64,000 bases of DNA, taken from assembly GCA_019638625.1 (NCBI GenBank), contig JAHBTK010000002.1:930001-994000 (forward strand), in the 5' to 3' direction. A program made the position numbers and the translations under genes. Below are positions 1-9,355 of this stretch, in pieces. Under the pieces are notes generated by a model that saw only the letters and a list, made by a program, of their open reading frames with translations, ran no database searches and was not told the DNA's origin. This DNA is from Chitinophagaceae bacterium. GTDB taxonomy: Bacteria > Bacteroidota > Bacteroidia > Chitinophagales > Chitinophagaceae. How positions within the stretch are numbered: position 1 is the first letter of the stretch; every line of letters begins with the position of its first letter.

Positions 1-764
1 CCTCCGTTTTTGGCAACAGCTTTAATCTGGTCATCCTTTACATTGCGTGGCACAGGACATAAAGTATACACACTGCTGTGAGACAGGATCACCGGCTTTG
101 TAGTGGTTTGAATAGCGTCCCAGAAAGTTTGCTCACCCACATGAGATAAATCGACCATCATACCCAGCTCATTCATTTTTTTCACTACGGTCCTGCCAAA
201 ATCAGAAAGTCCCTTCTGTATAACTTCTCCGGCAGCCTCATCTTTTGCGGAGCTTGCCCAGGATAGGGAGTTATTCCAGGTGAGGGTAAGATAACGGGTA
301 CCTCTTTTATAAAGATTTTCAAGGTTTTCAAGGCTCTCCTCGATCATGTGCCCTCCTTCTACCCCTATCATACAGCCCAGTTTTTTATGTCGTACCGCCT
401 CCTGCAATTCCACGGGGGTGGTTACCATCATCATCTTGTCCGGGTTGCGGTTTACAATGGCATACAAGGAATCTATTTCTATATTGGCAAACTTATATGC
501 GGTATCCTTTCCGAATTTTTCATCGCAGAAAACCGAAAAAACCTGGATATCTATTCCACCTTTTTTGAATCGCGCCAGGTCCGAATGCGTTCTGCCCAGC
601 AGGTTCTTTTCTATGTTCAGCCCTTCCATTGTAGCGGAAGAAAGTACATCATTATGGGTGTCTATTACAACAGCGTTTTCATGGATTGTCTTGTAATGCT
701 GCGCTCCGGCGATACCAAAACAGCCCAACAGGGAAATAATACTAACAAGCTTCTTCATCATCAT
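1..764 (-). CDS. Membrane dipeptidase (peptidase family M19), 3' end outside window
   Basis: Zinc metallopeptidase of the renal/membrane dipeptidase family, which cleaves dipeptides; probably exported. The reverse strand reads from a triple ATG (764, 761 or 758 are all possible starts) into a signal peptide (MKKLVSIISLLGCFGIAGAQ), then the family's HxD zinc motif in VIDTHND, then IGVEGGH and later DLSHVG and a further SHS. About 254 residues are present and the C-terminal third runs off the left edge. A GGAG lies about 12 bases before the first ATG. The next gene on this strand, ending at 928, is about 160 bases away, so the two are probably separate units. Confidence 0.9.
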   Translation of the reverse strand, partial: MMMKKLVSIISLLGCFGIAGAQHYKTIHENAVVIDTHNDVLSSATMEGLNIEKNLLGRTHSDLARFKKGGIDIQVFSVFCDEKFGKDTAYKFANIEIDSLYAIVNRNPDKMMMVTTPVELQEAVRHKKLGCMIGVEGGHMIEESLENLENLYKRGTRYLTLTWNNSLSWASSAKDEAAGEVIQKGLSDFGRTVVKKMNELGMMVDLSHVGEQTFWDAIQTTTKPVILSHSSVYTLCPVPRNVKDDQIKAVAKNG

Positions 765-873
765 AAAAGTTTAAAGACATCTCCGCATACAGTTCGTTAG
801 TTCTTATAATAACTATTAAGGCATTAAGAAAGTTAAGTAAAAAAACTTAATGAACCTTAATTTCTTAATGCCC

Positions 874-897
874 GCCCGGACGACCAGTCGGACGGGC
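874..897. repeat. GC-rich nested palindrome between genes
   Basis: The stretch reads GCCCG-GA-CGAC-CA-GTCG-GA-CGGGC, symmetric over its whole length, with GA/GA internal loops. It lies in the 160-base gap between the end of the hypothetical gene at 928 and the start of the dipeptidase gene, both on the minus strand. No T-run follows closely, so it is a weak terminator candidate; it may instead be a dispersed palindromic repeat. Confidence 0.5.
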
Positions 898-927
898 CCG
901 CCTGACCGGATGAGCCATTCGCCCGCA

Positions 928-1476
928 CTAATCTTCTTTACCGCCTTTTTCACCAACGAACCAATGCTCTTTATTTCTGAAAAGGACATTAAAGGTGGTC
1001 AGGGTGCCGTAAATACGGGTAATATATTGCTGCAAATTTACTTTATCTTCATCAGTTAACTTCTTATGCGCGTTAATCTGCTGTTCCATCACCCTCAGGC
1101 GATCGCGGAGCATTACGATCTTATGAAAAAAGATATCAATAGGCACTTCCTTTGCCTTCTGGGTGCTATCCGATGGTTGTAATACCAGGGTACCTCCAAT
1201 CCACCTGTCTCCCAGCGGGACCAATTCACTACTGCCACCCCAAAGCCTCAGTATTTTCAGCAGGGATTTTTCTACATCCGAAACGGTTTCTATTTCAGGC
1301 GTTATATTTTCTGCAATAATTTCATCGAGATGCGGATCATTCTTATCTATTTCCTTCACCCCATGATGTATAAACGAAATGATATAGGCAGCGTACTTAA
1401 CGGAGACTATGACCCCCGGGCCGTAGTGTGTATGCTGCAATCTTGTGCCGGGTCCTAATACAAGTTGTTCTTCCAT
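928..1476 (-). CDS. Conserved hypothetical protein with CarD/Tudor-like N-terminus
   Basis: A 182-residue protein of unknown function. Residues 8-35 (GPGTRLQHTHYGPGVIVSVK) resemble the small beta-barrel found in CarD-like and helicase C-terminal Tudor-like domains, where a G-x-R-V-x-H-x-x-Y-G-x-G-x-V pattern is usual. The rest is charged and probably helical, with no signal peptide or membrane segment, so it is likely cytoplasmic. It is followed 48 bases upstream on the same strand by the CorA gene. The domain resemblance is a visual impression only. Confidence 0.7.
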   Translation of the reverse strand: MEEQLVLGPGTRLQHTHYGPGVIVSVKYAAYIISFIHHGVKEIDKNDPHLDEIIAENITPEIETVSDVEKSLLKILRLWGGSSELVPLGDRWIGGTLVLQPSDSTQKAKEVPIDIFFHKIVMLRDRLRVMEQQINAHKKLTDEDKVNLQQYITRIYGTLTTFNVLFRNKEHWFVGEKGGKED

Positions 1477-1524
1477 TTTATAAGTTTTTGTCTGGGTCTT
1501 AACTGAAGACGGCTGTTTGTATTG

Positions 1525-2631
1525 TTAGTACCAGCCTCTTTTTCTGAAAATGTATAACATGGCAACGGGTATTGCCAGCATGGCAAAAACAGAGATATAG
1601 AATCCCCATTTGCTGTGCAGCATGGGAATATCGTCGAAGTTCATTCCAAATATACCGCCAATTACCGTTGCCGGGGCCATCAGGCAGGTTACAATCGCCA
1701 TCACCTTCATTACTTCATTCATGCGCAGGTTTACATTGTTGATATAAACATCCTGCATGCTCATCATCATATCCCGGTAGTTTTCCGTAAAATCATATGC
1801 TTGTACAATATGGTCGTATACATCCTTAAAGTATTTGGTAGTGCGGTCTTCCAGCAGATCGCTTTCGCTGCGGATGAACCCGTTGATCAGTTCGCGAACC
1901 GGCGCGATATTGCGTTTAAGCACAATTAACTCTTTCCGGAGCTGGTTGATCCGTGCCAGAGAACGGGTATTGCTGTGGCGTATCACTTCTTCCTCCAGTT
2001 GCTCTATTTCGTCCCCCAGTTTTTCCATCACCACGAAGTAGTTGTCTACGATCATATCCAGCATGGCATAACACAGGTGGTCCGCTCCGCGCTGCCTTAT
2101 CCGGCTGTTCACCTTCAGTTTGTTCCGCAAAGGGTCAAATACATCACGCGAAGCGTCTTCCTGGAAGGAGATAACAAAATCCTGCCCCAACGCTATGCTG
2201 ATCTGCTCTGTTTCTACCGTTTTTGTTTTGTCGTTGAAATAAAGCATGTTCAAAAGGCAAAACAAAATGCCTTCCACCTCATCCATTTTCGGGCGCTGTC
2301 CTACACTTAATATATCCTCGATAAGAAGGAAATGTATGCCAAAGTCATTGCAGACAGACTCCACATCATTCTTGCGCAGTCCGTCAATGTTTATCCAGGT
2401 AATACAATTATTGCCTTTAAATGAAACCGCTTCCTGGACATTGTTCAACTCCGCTTCTTTTACGATTTCCGAATTGTAGTCAAACACATAGGCTTTAACT
2501 TCTTTAACTTCCTCCCTGTGCGGGAGTATGGTAGGGTTTACATGAAAGATCTCCCTCGTTCGATGGGTACCGAACAGCGAGGCCAAAGGAGAAGCAAGCG
2601 GTATATAGCGCAGGTATTTTTTCTTCAGCAT
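1525..2631 (-). CDS. corA: CorA-type magnesium/cobalt transporter
   Basis: Inner-membrane pentameric channel for Mg2+ (and Co2+). The 368-residue length is usual for the family. The long N-terminal part is the cytoplasmic funnel with an extended helix around residues 205-300, and the C-terminus holds two membrane segments. The signature GMN is at residues 329-331 (in GIFGMNFDDIP), at the end of the first membrane helix, and the protein ends in the usual basic tail (FRKRGWY). It lies downstream of the ferritin gene, which has its own strong terminator, so CorA probably has its own promoter. Confidence 0.95.
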   Translation of the reverse strand: MLKKKYLRYIPLASPLASLFGTHRTREIFHVNPTILPHREEVKEVKAYVFDYNSEIVKEAELNNVQEAVSFKGNNCITWINIDGLRKNDVESVCNDFGIHFLLIEDILSVGQRPKMDEVEGILFCLLNMLYFNDKTKTVETEQISIALGQDFVISFQEDASRDVFDPLRNKLKVNSRIRQRGADHLCYAMLDMIVDNYFVVMEKLGDEIEQLEEEVIRHSNTRSLARINQLRKELIVLKRNIAPVRELINGFIRSESDLLEDRTTKYFKDVYDHIVQAYDFTENYRDMMMSMQDVYINNVNLRMNEVMKVMAIVTCLMAPATVIGGIFGMNFDDIPMLHSKWGFYISVFAMLAIPVAMLYIFRKRGWY

Positions 2632-2640
2632 CAGGGTTAA

Positions 2641-2678
2641 TTTTAAAAGAACGGGGCGGTACGCTCACCGCCCCGTTC
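2641..2678 (-). terminator. Rho-independent terminator of the ferritin gene
   Basis: A perfect 12-bp stem, GAACGGGGCGGT at 2649-2660 and its complement at 2667-2678, with a 6-base loop. On the minus strand it follows the ferritin stop codon by 3 bases and is followed by TTTT. Confidence 0.9.
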
Positions 2679-2681
2679 CAG

Positions 2682-3200
2682 TTAATTCCTGCCTTTTTCC
2701 CTGCCAACGGCTGCTTCCAGGGATGCAATATCCCTGTCAAACATGTAGAAGCCTCCTTTATCATCGCCGATCAGCTTCAGCTTGTCAATCACTCTTCTTG
2801 CCAGGGCCTCCTCTTCAATCTGCTCGCTTACATACCATTGCAAAAAGTTGTGCGTGGTATAATCCTTGTCTTTCAGGCAGATATCTACCAGCTTGTTTAT
2901 CTCCTCACTTACATGTATCTCGTGGTTCAATACCTGCTCGAACAAAGGGCGTACGCCTTTGTACTTAAGTGCAGGCTGCGACAACGCAGGAATGATTCCG
3001 CGTCCACCCCGCTCGTTAATGAATTTAACCAGCTTCAACATGTGTACTCTTTCCTCATCGGAATGAGTGTACAGGAAATCGGCAATACCGTTGTACCCCT
3101 CTACTTCCGCCCAACTTGCCATTGCCAGGTATATCTGAGACGATTCAGCTTCCAGCAAAACCTGCTGGTTCAATGCTTTTTCAATTTTAGTTGAAATCAT
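2682..3200 (-). CDS. ftnA: Bacterial non-heme ferritin
   Basis: Iron-storage protein that oxidises Fe2+ and stores the mineral in a 24-subunit shell in the cytoplasm. The 172-residue four-helix bundle has the ferroxidase ligands in place: E17, Y24, E50 and H53 (HSDEERVHM), E94, and Q127/E130 (SEQIEEEA). No haem-binding methionine typical of bacterioferritin is evident. It is a single-gene unit closed by a strong hairpin terminator. Confidence 0.95.
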   Translation of the reverse strand: MISTKIEKALNQQVLLEAESSQIYLAMASWAEVEGYNGIADFLYTHSDEERVHMLKLVKFINERGGRGIIPALSQPALKYKGVRPLFEQVLNHEIHVSEEINKLVDICLKDKDYTTHNFLQWYVSEQIEEEALARRVIDKLKLIGDDKGGFYMFDRDIASLEAAVGREKGRN

Positions 3201-3285
3201 AGTAATTAAAATTTAGTGTTCTTGTTTGCGCTTGTTTTATTAAAAGTACTCGAAAGTACATAAGTTTGTCCGATCATTCATTGTG

Positions 3286-4275
3286 TTATGCCAGGTCGGA
3301 TACCGGCTTGTTCTGCAGGATATTCTCGATTTTGCCCTGCACCTCTTCCGTAATCAACTTTATTACCTCCAGCGCTTTCAGGTTTTCCTCCAGTTGCTGC
3401 TGTTTGGTGGCTCCCAGTATGGCGGTAGTAACATGAGGGTTGTGTATGGTCCATGCAATGGACAGGGAAGCCAGTGAAACCCCCAGTTGATCGGCCAGCG
3501 CCCCGAGTTGTTGCACCTTTTTTATTTTTTCTTCCTGCAGCCATCTTTCTTTCAGCCAGTCAAACCCTTCGATAGCCAACCTGGAACCGGCAGGAATTCC
3601 TTCATTATATTTCCCGGTTAAAAACCCGGCGGCAAGCGGACTCCAGATGGTAGTACCCAGTCCTACATTTCTAAATACGGGCAGATAGTCCATTTCCATA
3701 CGGTAGCGCTCAAACATATTGTACTGTGGCTGTTCCATAGCCGGACCGATAAGTTTATATTCCTGTGCTGCGCGATGGGCTTCCATTATTTCGGCTCCGC
3801 TCCATTGACTGGTGCCCCAGTATAGTATTTTGCCCTGTTGTATCAGATGGTTCATCGTCCACACCACTTCCTCAATCGGTACGGAAGGATCCGGCCGGTG
3901 ACAGAAAAAAAGATCGAGGTAATCGAGCTGCAGTCTTTGCAATGCTTCGTGGCAGGCTTCTACCAGGTGCTTGCGGCTCAGCCCCGTTTGATTGGGTTTA
4001 TTATTGCTGCCCCTCCACCCAAAATAAGCTTTGGAAGAAACAACATAGGATGTCCTGTCCCATGCTTTTCTTTTGAGTACCCGCCCCATCAGTTTCTCAC
4101 TTTCACCCAATGCATATACTTCTGCGTTATCAAAAAAATTTATACCCCTGTCATATGCCAGGCTCATCAGGGTGTCTGCCTGGCTATCATCTACCTGTTT
4201 ATGAAATGTTACCCAACTGCCATAAGATAGTACGCTTAGCTGAAGACCCGTTCTGCCCATTTTGCGGTATTCCAT
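3286..4275 (-). CDS. Aldo/keto reductase, potassium-channel beta-subunit type
   Basis: NADPH-dependent aldehyde/ketone reductase with a TIM-barrel fold, 329 residues. The catalytic tetrad is visible: D49, Y54, K82 and H126 (NFFDNAEVYA, SSKAYF, FFCHRPDP). Sequences such as GTSQWSG and WSPLAAGFLTGKY are typical of the AKR6/AKR14 group (voltage-gated K+ channel beta subunits and bacterial YghZ). The substrate cannot be read from sequence. It is divergent from the alpha/beta hydrolase gene at 4456, with 180 bases of shared upstream DNA. Confidence 0.92.
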   Translation of the reverse strand: MEYRKMGRTGLQLSVLSYGSWVTFHKQVDDSQADTLMSLAYDRGINFFDNAEVYALGESEKLMGRVLKRKAWDRTSYVVSSKAYFGWRGSNNKPNQTGLSRKHLVEACHEALQRLQLDYLDLFFCHRPDPSVPIEEVVWTMNHLIQQGKILYWGTSQWSGAEIMEAHRAAQEYKLIGPAMEQPQYNMFERYRMEMDYLPVFRNVGLGTTIWSPLAAGFLTGKYNEGIPAGSRLAIEGFDWLKERWLQEEKIKKVQQLGALADQLGVSLASLSIAWTIHNPHVTTAILGATKQQQLEENLKALEVIKLITEEVQGKIENILQNKPVSDLA

Positions 4276-4455
4276 ACAAAAAAGTTAAATTGTCAAAAAA
4301 AAGCAGTTCAAATGTAAGCCATTTGAATCATGTAGTACCCTGTGCAGAGATGTCAAATAGGAGAAAATCTCCCAGTTTTTCCTTTTCTTTGTAAACAAGG
4401 GCACCGCATTTGAAGCAAAAAATTTATTTTAGCAATTAATTGAGGGATTAACAGG

Positions 4456-5235
4456 ATGAGTTACGAGATTAAACAAGAAGGTAAGTTTAAATACATTGAG
4501 GAAGGTTCCGGAGAGCCCCTGATTTTATTGCATGGTCTCTTTGGCGCACTGAGTAATTTTGAACCTCTTATCGAATATTTCCATAAGCACTATAGGGTAG
4601 TGGTGCCTGTATTGCCGTTGCTGGAACTGGACCTGCTGCATACTTCAGTGGGAGGAATAGAAAAGTTCGTCCAAAAATTTATTGAGCACAAGCAATACAG
4701 GAATATTCACCTGCTGGGCAACTCCCTGGGAGGACACGTTGCACTGCTACATATATTAAAACACCCGGAGAATATTAAGTCGCTCATACTTACAGGCAGT
4801 TCAGGTCTTTTTGAGAATGGAATGGGGGACACCTATCCAAAAAGGGGGGATTATGAGTATATTAAGACAAAGACAGCGCTTACCTTTTACGACCCGGCTA
4901 TGGCTACCAAAGAACTGGTGGATGAGGTGTTTGAGATAACATCCAACAGGCTGAAGGTTATTAAAATAATCGCCCTGGCAAAAAGCGCTATACGCAATAA
5001 CCTGGGGGATGAGCTTAAAGAAATAAAACAACCTACCCTGCTGGTGTGGGGAAACAATGACACTATCACCCCACCTTTTGTAGGCAAAGAGTTCAACAAG
5101 TTAATTCCTAACAGCGAGCTGCATTTTATTGACAAATGCGGGCACGCCCCTATGATGGAAGTGCCGGAAGAATTTAACAAGATTTTGCATCAGTTTCTGA
5201 CTAAATTAAATGAGCCGGCCGCAGTTACCAGCTAA
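4456..5235 (+). CDS. Alpha/beta-fold hydrolase
   Basis: Serine hydrolase of 259 residues. The nucleophile elbow GNSLGG gives S90, the acid is probably D202 (WGNNDTITPP), and the base is H230 (CGHAPMMEVPEEF). HG at 26-27 forms the oxyanion-hole loop. There is no signal peptide, so it is cytoplasmic. The substrate is unknown. It is the first gene of a probable run with the CBS protein 27 bases downstream. Confidence 0.9.
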   Translation: MSYEIKQEGKFKYIEEGSGEPLILLHGLFGALSNFEPLIEYFHKHYRVVVPVLPLLELDLLHTSVGGIEKFVQKFIEHKQYRNIHLLGNSLGGHVALLHILKHPENIKSLILTGSSGLFENGMGDTYPKRGDYEYIKTKTALTFYDPAMATKELVDEVFEITSNRLKVIKIIALAKSAIRNNLGDELKEIKQPTLLVWGNNDTITPPFVGKEFNKLIPNSELHFIDKCGHAPMMEVPEEFNKILHQFLTKLNEPAAVTS

Positions 5236-5262
5236 CTTGCAGTAGAAAGCAAAGCTTTTTTA

Positions 5263-5922
5263 ATGTTTGCAGGACAACTCATATCTAACAGCATTCCTTC
5301 TTTACATCCGGATGATACAGTTGCCACTGCATTGCAGGAAATGAATGATTTTCATGTTTCCCACCTGGCCGTTGCCGATGAAGGCAGGTACATGGGGATT
5401 GTAAGTGAAGAAATGCTGCTGGACATGGATGAATCTGCACAGGTTGAAATCCTGAAGGCTGATTTACCCCGCCCCTTTGTAAGACAGAACGATTCCTTTT
5501 TGCTGGCAGTACGCATTGCAAAAAAAATGCACCTGTCGGTAGTTCCCGTAGTGTCAGAACAATATGAGTTATTGGGGGCGATCAGTGAAGAAGAGCTGTT
5601 TACCCAGTTGGCCGCCTTTTGCGGCATTGATGAAAATGGGGGGTTCATTATACTGGAAATGGAAAAGCAGGATTTCTCTGCGGGAGAATTGAACAGGTTA
5701 GTGGAGTCCAATGACGCCTATATTACTCAACTAAATACGCAAATTGATACTGCTAATCAACTTCTTATAGTCTCTCTCCGGATCAATAAAGCTGAGATCT
5801 CAGATATTGTAGCCACCCTGCAACGACACGAGTACACAATCAGGTACTATTTTGGTGAAGAACTTTACCAGAATGAACTTCAAAGTAATCTCGATCATTT
5901 GATGAATTATCTTAACATTTAA
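5263..5922 (+). CDS. CBS-domain protein
   Basis: 219 residues. Two CBS motifs fill about residues 1-125 (DTVATALQEMNDFHVSHLAV and a second containing KKMHLSVVPVV); such pairs bind adenosyl ligands. The last 90 residues (GGFIILEMEKQDFS onward) look like a small regulatory alpha/beta domain of the ACT type. No catalytic domain is attached. It sits two genes upstream of NAD kinase, an arrangement I associate with Bacteroidota genomes, so a nucleotide-sensing role is plausible but not shown. Confidence 0.85.
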   Translation: MFAGQLISNSIPSLHPDDTVATALQEMNDFHVSHLAVADEGRYMGIVSEEMLLDMDESAQVEILKADLPRPFVRQNDSFLLAVRIAKKMHLSVVPVVSEQYELLGAISEEELFTQLAAFCGIDENGGFIILEMEKQDFSAGELNRLVESNDAYITQLNTQIDTANQLLIVSLRINKAEISDIVATLQRHEYTIRYYFGEELYQNELQSNLDHLMNYLNI

Positions 5923-5998
5923 TTCATTAATACAATACATTAGATAAAATTTCGATTAAGCATTGAACATATTAACGTGAATCCTGGTAAGGAACCTG

Positions 5999-7435
5999 AT
6001 GGCGAAGCTGTATAAATACCTGTTGTTGTTGACATTTCTATTTTCCTGTACCCGGACTCTTTCCCAGGAGCCAGAAAAAGACAGAGACCCTGTACATGAA
6101 GATGCAGACATCCTTAAAACATCATTCCTGGTTATAAGGGACGTCATTATTACGGGTAATAAAATAACCCGGCCCTATATCATTTCCCGGGAGGTGCCGG
6201 TTAAAAAAGGCAACCAATACCCGATATCCGCTATTTTAAGCAGCCTGCCGGAATCCAGGCAAAACCTGATCAATACAGGGCTTTTCCTGGACGCGACCGT
6301 GGATTTTGATAAGTGGGTCAACGACTCCATTGATATTGTAATAGATGTAAAAGAAAGATGGTATTATTTTCCCGTTCCGTATTTCAAGCCTGTTGACAGG
6401 AACTTTAATGTTTGGATAAAAGACTACAATGCAAGCCTGGGAAGAGTGAATTATGGTCTGAAGTTTATCGCCAATAATGTAAGCGGCAGGAATGATAAGC
6501 TGAATATCTGGCTGCTTACCGGGTATTCCAGGCAGATCGTTCTCAATTACAATGCACCCAACATCGACAATACCCTGAAAAACGGGATGGTGCTCGATTT
6601 TCTTTTTGCCCAGAACAAAGAATTGAATTATGCGACGGACAACAATAAGCAGCTTTTCTATAAGAACGACAAGGAATTTGTTACCGACCGGCTCCGGGTG
6701 GGAATCGGCTATAGCCACCGGACAGGATATATCAAAAGGCACAGTGTCAGGCTTTCTTATAATATTGTGCGTATCAATGACTCCGTTCTGGCGCGGAATC
6801 CCGATTTTTTCGGCAACCAGAGCAAACGGGCTGCTTTCCCGGACTTGTTTTACCAGTACCAGGATTTCGACCTGAACTATATCCCTTACCCAACAAAAGG
6901 ATTTATGTGGGAAGTAAGCTTCAATAAGCGGGGAGTGTCGAAGACAATGAACCTTTGGGAGTTTTCCGGAAGGGTGGGCTCGTACTGGGAGGTAGCGCCC
7001 CGTTATTATTTATCTTCCCAGACCTTTGCCAACCTGAAACTGCCCCTGGACCAGCCTTTTTATAACAGGGCGCTTCTCGGGTACGGGAATCTTTTTTTGA
7101 GAGGATTGGAAAATTATGTGGTAGATGGTACCGGCTCGCTGGTAACCAAAACCACTTTTTCCCGGGAGATATGGAAACTGGACCTGAAAACCGGCTTGAA
7201 ATCCCGTTCTTACGGAGTGATCCCTTTCCGCTTTTATGCCAAAGTGTACGGAGACCTCGGGTATGCCTATGCGAAAAAACTACCCGGAACCAATTTGCTG
7301 AACAACAAGCTCTTATACACCGGCGGCGCCGGTATTGACATAGTATCCATTTATGATGCCGTGGTGAGTTTTGAATACAGTTTTAATCAATTAGGGCAAA
7401 AGGGGCTATTTTTGGAGGGCCGCCTTGGCTTTTAA
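5999..7435 (+). CDS. Outer-membrane beta-barrel protein with POTRA domain (BamA/Omp85-like)
   Basis: 478 residues. A signal peptide ends near TLSQ (residue 23). Residues about 42-110 have the POTRA pattern (VIRDVIITGNKITRPYIISREVPVKKG, then a segment ending VIDVKERWYYFPVP). The remainder is rich in alternating aromatic/polar strands, including a late LGYGNLFLRGLENYVVDGTGSL segment like the conserved loop of the D15 barrel, and it ends in a phenylalanine (EGRLGF), as outer-membrane barrels do. It has only one POTRA, so it is not the essential BamA; a lipid or protein translocation role is inferred. It is directly followed by nadK. Confidence 0.8.
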   Translation: MAKLYKYLLLLTFLFSCTRTLSQEPEKDRDPVHEDADILKTSFLVIRDVIITGNKITRPYIISREVPVKKGNQYPISAILSSLPESRQNLINTGLFLDATVDFDKWVNDSIDIVIDVKERWYYFPVPYFKPVDRNFNVWIKDYNASLGRVNYGLKFIANNVSGRNDKLNIWLLTGYSRQIVLNYNAPNIDNTLKNGMVLDFLFAQNKELNYATDNNKQLFYKNDKEFVTDRLRVGIGYSHRTGYIKRHSVRLSYNIVRINDSVLARNPDFFGNQSKRAAFPDLFYQYQDFDLNYIPYPTKGFMWEVSFNKRGVSKTMNLWEFSGRVGSYWEVAPRYYLSSQTFANLKLPLDQPFYNRALLGYGNLFLRGLENYVVDGTGSLVTKTTFSREIWKLDLKTGLKSRSYGVIPFRFYAKVYGDLGYAYAKKLPGTNLLNNKLLYTGGAGIDIVSIYDAVVSFEYSFNQLGQKGLFLEGRLGF

Positions 7436-7454
7436 AGCCCGGCGTTCAGCATTC

Positions 7455-8330
7455 ATGAAAGTTGCAATATATAGTCGTGGAGGAGAATCATTGAAAATTG
7501 ACGACCTCTTGCTTTTGCTGGCAGCGCTGGAGAAGCATAAGGTAACGTCTTTAATACACTCGGATTATTTCGAACAGGTTAAGCATTTGTTTCCGGCCAA
7601 TACTTATGAAACCTTTACCGGTTCTGCTGACCTGGATGACAGCTTTGAATGCCTGATAAGCATGGGGGGCGACGGAACCATCCTGGATACGCTGACACTG
7701 ATAAGGAATACCGGTATCCCGGTGATCGGCATTAATCTCGGCAGGCTCGGTTTTTTGACCGAGATAGGAAAAAATGAGCTGGAAAAGGCTGTGGACGCAC
7801 TTGTTCAGCGGACGTATATGATTGACAAACGAACGCTCCTGCATGTAGACGCGAATGTGCCGCTTTTTGGCGACACGCCTTTCGGGCTGAATGAATTTGC
7901 GATACACAAAAGAGATACTTCCTCCATGATAAAAATCCACACCTATTTAAATGGTGAATTTTTAAATACCTATTGGGCAGATGGACTGATAGTTGCAACG
8001 CCCACAGGGTCAACCGGGTATTCACTAAGCTGTAATGGACCCGTTGTTTTTCCCGAATCCAACAGTTTTATCATAACGCCCGTTGCTCCGCACAACCTCA
8101 ATGTACGGCCGATAATCATTTCCGATACCAATATTGTATCCTTTGAAGTAGAAGGAAGAGCGGACCAGTATATCTGCGCATTGGACTCCCGAAAGGAGAT
8201 TGTGAGCAGGGATGTGCAGGTTGCTATTAAAAAGGAGCAATTCTCCTTCAACCTGATACGGCTACACGAAAACAGCTTTCTGCAAACCCTCCGGAACAAG
8301 CTTTCCTGGGGACTGGATACCCGCAACTGA
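7455..8330 (+). CDS. nadK: NAD kinase
   Basis: Phosphorylates NAD+ to NADP+ using ATP. The GGDGT motif is at residues 71-75 (SMGGDGTILDTL), followed by GINLGRLGFL, GLNEFAIHKRD, and the substrate site TPTGSTGYSLSCNGPVV. I place the start at 7455 (MKVAIYSRGG), giving 291 residues, because the in-frame start at 7425 overlaps the upstream gene and adds a non-conserved basic leader. Cytoplasmic. Confidence 0.95.
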   Translation: MKVAIYSRGGESLKIDDLLLLLAALEKHKVTSLIHSDYFEQVKHLFPANTYETFTGSADLDDSFECLISMGGDGTILDTLTLIRNTGIPVIGINLGRLGFLTEIGKNELEKAVDALVQRTYMIDKRTLLHVDANVPLFGDTPFGLNEFAIHKRDTSSMIKIHTYLNGEFLNTYWADGLIVATPTGSTGYSLSCNGPVVFPESNSFIITPVAPHNLNVRPIIISDTNIVSFEVEGRADQYICALDSRKEIVSRDVQVAIKKEQFSFNLIRLHENSFLQTLRNKLSWGLDTRN

Positions 8331-8452
8331 TTTCGCGAATATTTAATATTTCATTAAAATCAGACAATATTACATGGAGATTAGCTGTTAAACTTGTACT
8401 TTGCATGAACAAAATTCTGGCTATAGGGGTTATTTTACATAAACTTCTTTTA

Positions 8453-9319
8453 ATGAGGAAACTAATAGTGTTGCTGGTGTTGGCAGTAGCCTGCCTGGGT
8501 GTAAATGGCCAGGTTGCAGACGGTGTGGTGCAGGAAGGTGAATTTGGCGTTACGTTGGGGGCTGCCCATTATTTTGGCGATCTCAATACCAGGGCTGCAT
8601 TAAATCGCCCCAAGCCCGCAGTGGGAGTTTTCTTTCGCAAACAGTTCGGAGAATATATAGCCGTTCGTTTGGGGCTGCATTATGCCCAGGTAGGTTATTC
8701 CGATATCTATGGCAGTAATGAATTTCAGAAAAGACGCAATCTCAGCTTTAACAGCAATATCTGGGAGGCTACCATCCAGGGTGATTTTAACTTCATGCGT
8801 TTTGTGCCCGGCGAACCCGGTTTTGGTTTTACCCCTTATGTAACATTAGGGATAGGTGCATTTAATTATGACCCCTATGCGTACCTTGGCGGCAGAAAAT
8901 ATTACCTCCGCCCGCTTGCGACAGAAGGACAGGGATCTGCTGCTTACCCGGGAAGCCGGCAATATAGCGCAGTGGCACTGTGCCTCCCGTTGGGGATGGG
9001 TGTAAAGTATAATGTGGCGCCCAATATCAACCTGTCACTGGAAGTAGCATACCGTTTTACCAATACAGATTACCTGGATGATGTAAGCAGCTATTACGCG
9101 CCCGATGCTTTCCCTCAAACCATTCCCGGAGATCCGAATAATACACCCTCTACGTGGTATCTTTTGCAGGATCGCTCGTATGAAACGGGAGATGGAATAC
9201 GCATTGGAACAAAAGGCAGACAGAGAGGGTTTAACAAACAGCTCGATGCATACGTGATAGCTGAAGTAGGCATCGCATTTACCTTAACCTCCTACAGGTG
9301 CCCCACAGTAAAATATTAA
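8453..9319 (+). CDS. DUF6089-type outer-membrane beta-barrel protein
   Basis: About 288 residues. The start at 8453 gives a clean signal peptide (MRKLIVLLVLAVACLGVNGQ). An upstream in-frame ATG at 8405 is less likely because a promoter-like TACTTTG lies directly on it (8397-8404). The mature protein begins with GEFGVTLGAAHYFGDLNTR and has repeated aromatic/glycine strands (VGVFFRKQF, VRLGLHYAQVGYSDIYG), the DUF6089 pattern. The function is unknown. A diverged paralogue lies at 12614-13537 on the other strand. Confidence 0.85.
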   Translation: MRKLIVLLVLAVACLGVNGQVADGVVQEGEFGVTLGAAHYFGDLNTRAALNRPKPAVGVFFRKQFGEYIAVRLGLHYAQVGYSDIYGSNEFQKRRNLSFNSNIWEATIQGDFNFMRFVPGEPGFGFTPYVTLGIGAFNYDPYAYLGGRKYYLRPLATEGQGSAAYPGSRQYSAVALCLPLGMGVKYNVAPNINLSLEVAYRFTNTDYLDDVSSYYAPDAFPQTIPGDPNNTPSTWYLLQDRSYETGDGIRIGTKGRQRGFNKQLDAYVIAEVGIAFTLTSYRCPTVKY

Positions 9320-9355
9320 TTGCGTAATTTTGCCAGGGCATAATATCACCGGATC

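Noticed and set aside
346..800. Two overlapping plus-strand open frames (116 and 150 residues)
   Set aside because: They lie antisense to the M19 dipeptidase, which has full motif support; the predicted peptides have no recognisable features.
2504..2764. 86-residue minus-strand open frame between ferritin and corA
   Set aside because: It overlaps both real genes and runs straight through the ferritin terminator hairpin.
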